Source: Segetibacter koreensis DSM 18137
GTDB taxonomy: Bacteria > Bacteroidota > Bacteroidia > Chitinophagales > Chitinophagaceae
Direction: 5' to 3'
DNA: 64,000 nucleotides
NCBI RefSeq assembly: GCF_000374045.1
Contig: NZ_KB893315.1
Coordinates: 160,465-224,464, forward strand
Shown here in pieces: positions 16,448 through 24,129 of the stretch (position 1 is the stretch's first letter; each line of letters opens with the position of its first letter). The position numbers and the translations under genes were made by a program. Below the pieces are notes generated by a model. It did no database searches and was not told the origin of the DNA. It worked only from the letters and a program-made list of their open reading frames with translations.

Positions 16448-17203
16448 TTAATCGTTTTTGCTGTTTAGTTTTACTATCTTCAGGTAATCATCCGCGCGGT
16501 GCACCTTGGGCTTAGTAGACCTGTAGTATTTCATATACACATTGGTGTTTTTTGATAAAGCTACTACTGAAAAAAAAGCGTTAAGCCATACCTTATTTTG
16601 TATTTCTACTGTTTCTTTAGGATAATATACGGATTTCTCCACTTCTAACTTGTACTGTTGAATTGTATCATGAACAGCAATCCAATCTCTAAACATATAT
16701 TTTTGGGATGCTAAAAATCGATTATTTAGCTGCGTTGATAATATGGCGTCGACCTTCTCTAAAAAAACGGCTCTTTCTTCTAAATTTAAATTTAATAGAT
16801 TGCTAGTATGATTCACGACTTCTATTAAAGTCATATCCAGACGTTGAGCGGAAAAGTAAAAATTTCCTTCGTTGCTAAGATGTTCTAGCTGTGCATTTTC
16901 GTTAGCTGTTTTTTGTTGTTTTTCTAGTAGAGATAATTGGTTAGTGAGCTCTCTTATTACAGTATCAGTTTTACCTAATAGTAGACTAAATTGGTCAATA
17001 TTTATAGAAGTAGAATCTTGTTTTTCAGATAATTTAAGCTGGGACCTTGAAAGCTGATACATTTTTTCATTCAACTCATTACTTGAAGTGGTTAAAAAAA
17101 TTCCCCATAAACCAAAAATTAAAGTCATTAAAATTGAGGATAAACCTAAAATTTTATCAACACTAATTGATCTTAATTTACTAAAGTGCATAATACCAGC
17201 CAA
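16448..17203 (-). CDS. Membrane-anchored coiled-coil protein, 251 aa
   Basis: A short basic N-terminus is followed by one transmembrane helix (about residues 17-38), then a heptad-rich coiled coil (about 42-105, with SRSQLKLSEKQ and LTNQLSLLEKQQ). The C-terminal part of about 140 residues is globular and helical. The ATG at codon 5 (MHFSKL) is an equally good start. No family is recognised. It lies 144 bases downstream of the HNH endonuclease gene on the same strand. Confidence 0.5.
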   Translation of the reverse strand: MAGIMHFSKLRSISVDKILGLSSILMTLIFGLWGIFLTTSSNELNEKMYQLSRSQLKLSEKQDSTSINIDQFSLLLGKTDTVIRELTNQLSLLEKQQKTANENAQLEHLSNEGNFYFSAQRLDMTLIEVVNHTSNLLNLNLEERAVFLEKVDAILSTQLNNRFLASQKYMFRDWIAVHDTIQQYKLEVEKSVYYPKETVEIQNKVWLNAFFSVVALSKNTNVYMKYYRSTKPKVHRADDYLKIVKLNSKND

Positions 17204-17347
17204 GAGTCTTACTGCCTATTGTTTTTATTTTTCTCATCGGGTTGCCGCTGTTCCCGCATATCTATGCAACCGTTTATTTGCTATTAACCTCGTTTCACAA
17301 ATCTTCTAACTTTTGTAGTTGCTGACGTTCTTTACAAAAATTTGCTC

Positions 17348-18295
17348 TTAGGAGCGGTTTAATTTATCAAATGTTTCAGATTTGTGATACTTTAAAAACT
17401 CTTGGTTAGGACGAAAATGTTTACTAGACGGAAGCTTAATTTTCTTACCCTCATAATCTGTTATTAGGCTATATAGCACTTCATCATTTTTTGCAGCCTC
17501 ATTAATGAGTATTTTAAAGTCGCTATCGACTGTTATAAATCCCTTGTCAAAAAGTTGATCCCAAAAAACAGATAATAATAGCCCATTTGTAGGATTTAAT
17601 CTAGTTTCTTTATTCTTACTCCAAGGAATAATATGTGAGCCTCTCAGCATTGATACAGTCGTAATACCTGAAATACAACATTCATTATTATATATCTCTT
17701 TTAATTTATTACTAAATACTTTCTGAGCCGCACCTCTTATTTTAGTTATTCCAGTTTTGTCATCAATCATAAAGTTCCCTTTATCATACTGCTCATTCAA
17801 TTCGACCTCTAACTTGTTAGTTTCAGCTTTCTCGAAGCTATCATCAATGCCTAGACTACATAAGTTTATAAAATCTTCTTTTGGAATTTTATTCATTCCA
17901 TAGTTACTAAAAAACTGCTCATATGAATGATTCCTTTTCTCCTTCCAGATCCAGTTATAATCTAAAATATCACTTTGATACACATTGTTGTCAAAAAGAA
18001 TAGGTTTAGTAATTTTTGCTCTTACTCTTGTATTGCCTTCAACTTTCTCATCATACTCTATGTTTGATATTTGACCGCAGCCAAAAAAGAAAAACTGATT
18101 ATTGTGAGAGTATTTTTGTGGGCGCCTGTATATAAATAAGTCCCCTTCTTTGGGAAGGTTATACCTCTCCTTAGTATATCCATACTGAATGAAATCAACA
18201 TCGCCATGACCTTCGCCAATAGTATCAAAAATGAAATATTGTACTATTTGATCATTGAACTCGCGGGAATACTGGTTTTGTAAAAAATTATTCAT
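17348..18295 (-). CDS. HNH endonuclease with N-terminal recognition domain
   Basis: The C-terminal region has the HNH_2-type pattern found in modification-dependent and restriction endonucleases: ECCISGITTVSMLRGSHIIP, then TRLNPTNGLLLSVFWDQLFD and a GFITVD tail. These hold the catalytic His pair and Asn. The first 140 residues include GDLFIYRRPQ...FFFFGCGQI, which resembles PUA/EVE-like modules that read modified bases (inference). There is no membrane segment. Its start overlaps the stop of a small upstream frame (ATGA), suggesting an operon. It may be a solitary restriction factor carried by the mobile region. Confidence 0.75.
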   Translation of the reverse strand: MNNFLQNQYSREFNDQIVQYFIFDTIGEGHGDVDFIQYGYTKERYNLPKEGDLFIYRRPQKYSHNNQFFFFGCGQISNIEYDEKVEGNTRVRAKITKPILFDNNVYQSDILDYNWIWKEKRNHSYEQFFSNYGMNKIPKEDFINLCSLGIDDSFEKAETNKLEVELNEQYDKGNFMIDDKTGITKIRGAAQKVFSNKLKEIYNNECCISGITTVSMLRGSHIIPWSKNKETRLNPTNGLLLSVFWDQLFDKGFITVDSDFKILINEAAKNDEVLYSLITDYEGKKIKLPSSKHFRPNQEFLKYHKSETFDKLNRS

Positions 18296-18495
18296 TTGAA
18301 ATAATGTATTATGGAATTAAGTAATGCAAGATTTTCAACCTGTTTTTTTCGGGATGACAATATAAGGAGTAATTGGAAATAAATACCTTTAGTTTCTACC
18401 TTCTTTATTTTTTGGTAAAGGTTGTTTCTGACGTTACTGGCGGTAATCCGGCACATCTTTGCCATTCTAAAACTTATATAAGTTACTAAAAACAT
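18292..18495 (-). CDS. Possible small HTH fragment, 67 aa
   Basis: The central part (ISFRMAKMCRITASNVRNNL) resembles the helix-turn-helix of sigma-region-4 or LuxR-type regulators. The stop overlaps the HNH gene start by one ATGA step, which favours a real coupled gene. The rest has no recognisable fold, and it may be the leftover end of a larger regulator. Confidence 0.3.
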   Translation of the reverse strand: MFLVTYISFRMAKMCRITASNVRNNLYQKIKKVETKGIYFQLLLILSSRKKQVENLALLNSIIHYFK

Positions 18496-18610
18496 GTTTC
18501 ATCCGGTAAGACAAACGGTTCCCCCGCAAGTAATTGTGTTACTCCTTCAGACCATTGTGGATTAGCTGCCATATCTCCCTTTTTGGAATGAAACACAGTA
18601 TTTTTTCAAA

Positions 18611-18652
18611 CTGTCCGTCCGACCATTTACTATAGTTATTCTGTCTGGACAG
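18611..18652. repeat. CTGTCC/GGACAG palindrome
   Basis: The element begins CTGTCCGTCCGACC and ends CTGTCTGGACAG, another member of the dispersed GTCCGTCC family. It lies between the HNH group and the integrase gene, in a gap of 277 bases without genes. Confidence 0.4.
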
Positions 18653-18772
18653 CGTTTCTCGTTGATTCAGAAGAAAACTTTTGATATTACTTATCCACAC
18701 AACGTAATGGAGAAAGTCCCATTGATAAATATTATAGTTTGATTAAGGAGATAGATATAACTTTTACACCAT

Positions 18773-19900
18773 TTATAATTCTGGAGCATCATCATTATAC
18801 GAATTATCACCTAAACCCAAACTCCTAAGATAGGTAAGGGTTACTGATAAAGTGGAATGACCCATTGCTTTTTGTACCCGGAATGGATCTTTTGTTTTCA
18901 AATATACCTCTACTGCAGCCGTATGACGAAAACTATAAATGGTCTGGTTTTCTTTTAACAAACCTTCACCCATCAACAGACGTCTTATTCTCCCCCAAGC
19001 TGTTTTAAAGTAGTCCTTGTTAAACTTATCTTCTGTTCCGGTAAAAATGTAGGTATTAAGGCCAAAAGACGAAACGTCTCGCTTTAAAAGTTCCTCCTGT
19101 ACGTAGGAAGGTACTCTTATAATACGTATGCGCTTACCTTTGTTTTCATCCCCGCCTAAAGTGATGATACTGCAATTGTCATCCAAATGTTTACGTTTCA
19201 ATAGTCGCACTTCTCGATGAGGACGTAGAAAACATCCGTACATTAGTAGAGTACATAGATGTAAATTTGGATGGTGTATTTTCAAAAAGTTTATAAGTGC
19301 CTTAAGCTGTTCTTTAGTATAAACGCTATTAAGCAGAGGTACAACCTTTTTCCTGCTTGTTTTTCTGACGGGATTGTCAGTTATCATTCCCTTTTGAACT
19401 ATTCGCGTAAATATGCCTGACAGAGTGCTACGCTTAGTCATATAATATGCTGCAGATGACATATAAGATTTAAGAAAGTCATTAATGAGTATATGGTCAA
19501 CGGCTTGGATAGAAACGTTAGTAAGCTTCTTGTCTCTACTAAACTGATCAAACTCTTTACATATTCGTTGTAAGTCACTACGGTATCTATCGCTAATATC
19601 TTCATTTACAATTTCTTTCCTGATAAGATTAATACTTTCTTTGAGGGTGAGTGATTGTAACTTGTATTTATTCGTTTCATGTTCTGGATTCCAACCCTTT
19701 TCCAGCTTCTTTTTAAGTTCGTACTGCAGCTGTTTTAAAAGCCGAAGCTTCTCTACAGTATTTCCTGCTCTGTTGGGAAAACAGTGTATGTTGAGAAGGT
19801 TACCATTGTAAAATCGGTGTCGTGCACCTGAGATAAATACTTTTACATATGCCCTCGTAGCGGGATTACCTGTAAAGACAATTTCTGGATCTGTGTACAT
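18773..19900 (-). CDS. Tyrosine recombinase / integrase
   Basis: A 375-residue site-specific recombinase. The N-terminal arm-binding-type domain (about 1-90) is followed by a core-binding SAM-like domain (about 100-190) and the catalytic domain. Catalytic residues seen: Arg in CFLRPHREVRLL, Lys region DENKGKRIRI, the box YSFRHTAAVEVY (His replaced by Tyr at the first position, Arg kept), and MGHSTLSVTLTYLR with His and nucleophile Tyr. It reads away from the tRNA-like sequence 64 bases upstream, the expected arrangement for an integrase next to its attachment site. Length is typical of Bacteroidota element integrases. Confidence 0.88.
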   Translation of the reverse strand: MYTDPEIVFTGNPATRAYVKVFISGARHRFYNGNLLNIHCFPNRAGNTVEKLRLLKQLQYELKKKLEKGWNPEHETNKYKLQSLTLKESINLIRKEIVNEDISDRYRSDLQRICKEFDQFSRDKKLTNVSIQAVDHILINDFLKSYMSSAAYYMTKRSTLSGIFTRIVQKGMITDNPVRKTSRKKVVPLLNSVYTKEQLKALINFLKIHHPNLHLCTLLMYGCFLRPHREVRLLKRKHLDDNCSIITLGGDENKGKRIRIIRVPSYVQEELLKRDVSSFGLNTYIFTGTEDKFNKDYFKTAWGRIRRLLMGEGLLKENQTIYSFRHTAAVEVYLKTKDPFRVQKAMGHSTLSVTLTYLRSLGLGDNSYNDDAPEL

Positions 19901-19963
19901 AAGTGAAGATTAGTGACGCATATAATGGCGCACTTTCTTACACAATTTCTAAAACTCCTATCT

Positions 19964-20035
19964 AGCAAGGCTTGAGCTGGTTAGAGCATCGGATTCATAA
20001 CCCGAAGGTCGGCAGTTCAAGTCTGCTCCTCGCTA
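19964..20035 (+). tRNA. Degenerate tRNA-Met(CAT)-like gene, likely attachment site
   Basis: The sequence has an anticodon loop TTCATAA with anticodon CAT (19996-19998), a T arm GGCAG-TTCAAGT-CTGCT and a 3' acceptor CCTCGCT pairing with AGCAAGG except for one A/C mismatch. The D arm does not fold properly: two bases appear to be missing between acceptor and D stem, and the last anticodon-stem pair is A/C. It therefore looks like a decayed tRNA or an integration copy rather than a healthy gene. It lies between two diverging integrase genes. A hairpin terminator follows. Confidence 0.5.
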
Positions 20036-20039
20036 CAAA

Positions 20040-20075
20040 AGCTCAAGATTGATTTCAATTACTTGGGCTTTTTTG
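20040..20075 (+). terminator. Terminator after the tRNA-like sequence
   Basis: AGCTCAAG (20040-20047) pairs with CTTGGGCT (20062-20069) through one G/T pair and is followed by a run of six T. It probably belonged to the original tRNA transcription unit. Confidence 0.55.
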
Positions 20076-20144
20076 TTTATAGTCATTGCTGGTAGTAAAT
20101 CCACAACCCGGAACACTTTCCGGAACACCTAAATTACTACCACC

Positions 20145-21342
20145 ATGATTTCCCTACCGAACAACTGTTATTGCTCTGAATTAAAAGTCAATCCAAAAAA
20201 CTGGAGAACATTAAAGAAGATAGCTAATGACTGGCTTATATACTATAGATTCTACGGTCAGGATGCACGACATCGAGAACTGTATCCGAAAGGAAAATTA
20301 GTCAGAGTGCAGGGTATGAACCATTTCAAAACTTTACTGGACAGAAGAAGAGCAACCTTGCAGCTTCTTGAGGATGAGGTTAAAAAATTACAGCAGGGAT
20401 TCAACCCTATCGTTGGGGATATTGCAGCACCTGTTAATATTAATACTGTTGACCCCACTACTCCCTTTCTGCAGGCCCTAGAATTTTTTAGTTCCACCAT
20501 ATCCGCATCTCCATCTACAAAAAGAGAACTTAAAAGTATTTTAGGTTTTGTGAGTTCAGCAGCTGCACAGCCGCAATTTGACAATCTTAATATAGGTGTA
20601 ATTAGCCGAAAGCACCTAAAATTATTGCTGGCACAGATTGAGAAGACTCCGAGTGGAGAAAGTTATCACAGGTATAATAAAATCCGCAGCTACTTAATGA
20701 TCTTATTTTAAGGAACTGGTGGAGCTGGAAGCAATTGACTATAATCCAGTCAGGGAAGTATCAAAGAAGAATGGAGTTAAATTGTTACGAAACGTTTTAA
20801 CCTTAGAGGAAAGGGCTGTAATTGACAATTATCTGCGGGAACATGACAAGGCCTTTTGGGTGTTCACACATATTTTCTTTCAATCAGGGGCAAGGCTCAC
20901 TGAGCTTATGAAAGTCCGCCTTGATGATGTAAATATAGCTAAGCAGACTTTTAAGGTTATTGTTATCAAAGGCAGGTCAAAAAAAGAGGTTTTAAAGCCC
21001 ATTAAAAACGTTGCTCTTCCCTTTTGGATTGAAGCGATTAAAAACGCTGCTCCTGGCCAGTATATTTTTTCTGAAGGATTAATCCCCGGAGATGAGCCTA
21101 TAAGAACAGATCAGGTAACCAAGAGGTGGTCGAGGCATATTAAAAAGAAACTGAAGATAAAAGGGGATTTTTACTCGCTAAAGCATTCAAACCTTGACGA
21201 AACTGCAGCACTCCTTTCCTTAGCTGATGCTTCGGCTATGGCTTCACATACGTCTGTAAACGTTACCAGAAAATTTTACGCTGTGGGAGAGCAGGAACGC
21301 CAGAACGAAAGACTAAAGAATCTGGATAATACATTATCTTAA
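20145..21342 (+). pseudogene. Second tyrosine recombinase, broken by a frameshift
   Basis: Two consecutive frames encode the N-terminal half (20145-20711, 188 aa) and the C-terminal half (from about 20712 to 21342) of one Bacteroidota integrase. Removing one T from the TTTT run at 20706-20709 joins them smoothly through SYLMILFKELVELEA. The catalytic part keeps SGARLTELMKVR (Arg), a Lys region, YSLKHSN (Lys where most enzymes have Arg, usual in this subgroup) and ASHTSVNVTRKFY (His and Tyr). As written the gene is inactive, unless the base is a sequencing error. It reads away from the tRNA-like site, opposite to the other integrase. Confidence 0.8.
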
Positions 21343-21347
21343 TATAC

Positions 21348-21665
21348 TTAGGCGGCATATCGTAAACTGGTAATATTGGGCCTGCGTCCATTCAAATAGT
21401 TTTTACAAGTGCTATAGGGAATTGAGCGGGCTTGTGCCGCCTCTTTTACGCTTTGAAATGTTTCCCCTGTGCACCTGTCTACTACGATTTTCATCTGGCT
21501 CTTTTTGCTTATTAAACCAGTTCTATAGGCATGAAGCACATTTTCCTGATGAGTGCTCCATTCCAAATTCTCGGGTCTTATATCGGTCTTTATTTCGTTA
21601 ATATGATTAACATAAGGCTTCCCGTCGGGATTTGGCACATAGGCTAATGCAAGAAGACGATGCAC
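21348..21665 (-). pseudogene. 5'-truncated HNH homing endonuclease (NUMOD-type)
   Basis: The frame opens with VHRLLALAYVPNPDGKPYVNH followed by RPENLEWSTHQENVLHAYRTG, the classic HNH core of phage-type homing endonucleases. It ends with a NUMOD1-like DNA-binding segment (SVKEAAQARSIPYSTCKNYL). The usual N-terminal NUMOD4 part is missing: the frame is closed by a stop about 17 codons before the core, and only a GTG is available as start. It sits 3' to the broken integrase, with stops 6 bases apart. I interpret it as a remnant of a selfish gene. Confidence 0.65.
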
Positions 21666-21943
21666 AAGCAGAGTACTTCTGACTAACGTAAAAACTTTTT
21701 ATTGATTTTCAATGTCTTATTGTTTTTAAATTTTTCGTATCTCCAGTTAACTTAGGAATTTATTTTCACGAAAAAAAGAGGGAATGACACACAACGTGGT
21801 TGCATTAGCGAAGGCGGGGCAATTGATGAGGTCCCGACAGGAGCCACTGCTTATTGAAAATTTGTTGTTGAAGTTAACAACTAAAAGCTACATTAACCAT
21901 GTCCTGCTGAAACAAATGTTGATGTTGATCCATAGCTGATATT

Positions 21944-22483
21944 TCATCCCTCTGCCCCGCTTTTGCTAATGCAGATGTTAGCCGCTACAATGTCACTCTT
22001 AACTTCAGCTTTCAATTTTTTGTTGATGATTTCAAAAGTTGTCCACTCTCCTTTATGCCTGACGTTTACAGTAGCTGGATATTCAGCCAACCAGTTGGCT
22101 TTTGTTATGTCAAAATCTGTAATGTCAATAAGATCAAACTGTATGGAATAAGGTTTGAGAAAATGCGTCAGATAAGTAATGGTTAATTTTTTATTGTCAA
22201 TTCGAAACTCTGTTAGATACCTTCTTCTAGCAAAAAATATTCTTATAATACCTGGGAGGGTAAGTAAAATGCAATACAATATATTAAGTGTCGTGTTGTG
22301 TGTGAATAGTACAACAAAGAAAGCTATACAAAATATGATTGGAGCAACAAATGTATAAAAGAAAATCTTTGCCTTTATATTTAACAATCTTGAAGAAGTA
22401 TTTGAAGCAATAAATGTATCAACTATCGTCCCAAAGAATGTGTATAGTAGCATAGCGAAAAGTAAAAGATAAATAGTTCTCAT
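21944..22483 (-). CDS. Hypothetical membrane protein with PH-like tail, 179 aa
   Basis: Three hydrophobic segments occupy the first 90 residues (about 4-24, 42-62 and 68-85). The remaining part is a beta-rich domain of about 85 residues (LTEFRIDNKKLTITYLTHFL and onward) resembling bacterial PH-like domains of membrane proteins. The match is by pattern only. It is an isolated gene next to the broken integrase. Confidence 0.45.
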   Translation of the reverse strand: MRTIYLLLFAMLLYTFFGTIVDTFIASNTSSRLLNIKAKIFFYTFVAPIIFCIAFFVVLFTHNTTLNILYCILLTLPGIIRIFFARRRYLTEFRIDNKKLTITYLTHFLKPYSIQFDLIDITDFDITKANWLAEYPATVNVRHKGEWTTFEIINKKLKAEVKSDIVAANICISKSGAEG

Positions 22484-22842
22484 TGTTTTATTGCTAATTT
22501 AGATGTGTCGTTTGTTGGGGCTAACGCTCCTATTGCCGCAACCCCAACCTAAGAAGCTCATGATAATCAATCTCCTTCTTTTGGCTTCTTCAAATTGTAG
22601 CTGCGCAAAGCGTGATGAAATATACTTTTAATATTTCTACTTTCAAAGCATTCTAATACATAATATTCCTTTGTCCTGCCGAGGACTCATTTCAGCGCGC
22701 CTAAGTGCCAAGACCGGCTGATCTATATGTTAATCTGAGTGATGACCGACTTGATGCTTCTAATGATAGCATCCGATTTTTCCCCCATGGCTCCAGCGTA
22801 CTATCCATTGCCTATCACCTTGTTTCCTATCGAGAGCAGGAT
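22484..22842. other. Gap with a GTTGGGG/CCCCAAC hairpin
   Basis: A 7-bp inverted repeat (22514-22520 and 22542-22548) with a 21-base loop lies just upstream of the membrane-protein gene. No gene is supported in the rest. Confidence 0.4.
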
Positions 22843-23229
22843 TTATAGATGGCCTGTTGTTTCTTTAAATCTTAGCTCAGCTACCAGTTTATTCGCCACT
22901 TCCATCACGTCTCGCACAAGAGCCTCTTTGAGCGCTTCTTTGTCAGCTAAAGCCCGTGGAGCAACACCTGCATAATACCGTCTTAAATAAGCATCATAGA
23001 TGTGGGAGGATGGGAACTCGTGCTCTCCCTTAATACTTTCTAAATAAATCCGTGACTGATTGTACTCAGGCAAGTATTCCGGATTAATATTTTCTTTGAA
23101 CCATCTTTTGAATTTAGGCTTCCAATATGATGCAACCGGATCGCCCCAGCTATTCGTTAAATAATAGCCGTTACCAAAGCTGAAATATTTATGGGTGAGA
23201 GACCAATAGAATAGCGTGCGGGGAAATCT
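22843..23229 (-). pseudogene. Frameshifted gene remnant, about 128 codons
   Basis: The frame ending at 22843 stays open to 23229 without an ATG and encodes a convincing protein segment (YFSFGNGYYLTNSWGDPVAS, FKRWFKENINPEYLPEYNQS, HIYDAYLRRYYAGVAPRAL). Just upstream, in another frame, an ATG begins MKQLHKDFPAR, which joins this segment if one base in the CCCC run near 23,220 is ignored. The intact protein would be about 135 residues. I do not recognise it. Decay or sequencing error are both possible. Confidence 0.4.
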
Positions 23230-23766
23230 TTATGCAACTGCTTCATCCCTACAGTCCTGCCCTGGTTTTCATATCAGTAGCAACCTGGCTCTGGTAGCAG
23301 GAGAAGACCTTGTACGTGTAGGGATCAGCTTTCCTATCGAAAATACCGCCTATACAGGACGAGAAGGACTTTAGCACGGTTAGTATATGGACAAGGTTGA
23401 CAAAACAGGCGATTCATGAACAATGGCCAGTATAAAAAAAGCCCGAAAAGAGCGGGATGTGCAACCATCTCGCTTTACTTCTTTAAAGATAATACATTTC
23501 TCAAATTGCAAAACCAATTAACTCAGCAAGTCAGTGATTCCAATAAAATGGAAACATAATATCCATGGACATTAATTGATAACGATATGACGTTCCCTTT
23601 CCAAAACTTTTTCCTACCCGGGGGAGCTGGAGTTCAAGTCGTTGTTTGGTATATGTATTGGTTGCTCCAGCGTACCAGAGTTAACTTTCTAAGCCTTAGG
23701 GCTTTTTTTTGACATTGTTTTTCCAATTAAATGAAGTAATTTCTTTTCAGCTACCTTTGCGCCCGA
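23230..23766. other. Gap with a gene tail and terminator
   Basis: On the minus strand a frame ending at about 23,256 reads CIGGIFDRKADPYTYKVF and then QSQVATDMKTRAGL, probably the end of a second degraded gene upstream of the remnant. A short hairpin (AAGCC at 23691-23695, GGCTT at 23700-23704) followed by eight T lies before the lipoprotein gene. Nothing else is supported. Confidence 0.35.
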
Positions 23767-24075
23767 ATGAAAAAGAGGTTAACATTTCTTTTGCTATTAG
23801 TCACCATGGCTGCAACGTTCTATCCTTGCTGTAGCAAGGACGATGGCTGCAACGACCAATTCGCCGCCAATACAGCTAATCACAACAATCATAAATCAGA
23901 AGGCAACTGTTCACCTTTCGTTACCTGTGGCACTTGCTTCGGCTTTATCGAGGCAGCTAAAGTGATTGAAATTCCATTAATCACTTTAGCAAAGCCAGTA
24001 CATCGTTCCAGGGTAATTTCATTAACGCTTTCTACTTACACACCTTCCCAGTTACAGCCCCCACGAGTTGCTTAA
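23767..24075 (+). CDS. DUF6660-like small exported protein, 102 aa
   Basis: The N-terminal 20 residues form a signal sequence ending in a Cys pair (TFYPCCSKDDGCND). The body has His and Cys clusters, NHNNHKSEGNCSPFVTCGTC, typical of a small Bacteroidota family (DUF6660) usually found just before metal-type TonB receptors. Conserved His/Cys suggests metal binding in the periplasm or at the outer membrane. It lies 54 bases before the receptor gene in the same direction, so a joint role in metal uptake is likely (inference). Confidence 0.55.
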   Translation: MKKRLTFLLLLVTMAATFYPCCSKDDGCNDQFAANTANHNNHKSEGNCSPFVTCGTCFGFIEAAKVIEIPLITLAKPVHRSRVISLTLSTYTPSQLQPPRVA

Positions 24076-24129
24076 TATTTCATATTATGGTCAACTATTC
24101 ATTTATTTTTTTCATTTCTCAATAGAATT

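Noticed and set aside
23609..23690. Possible second tRNA-like or attachment-site copy (shares AGTTCAAGTC and TGCTCC with the tRNA-like sequence).
   Set aside because: The shared pieces are short and separated by unrelated bases, and no tRNA fold can be drawn.
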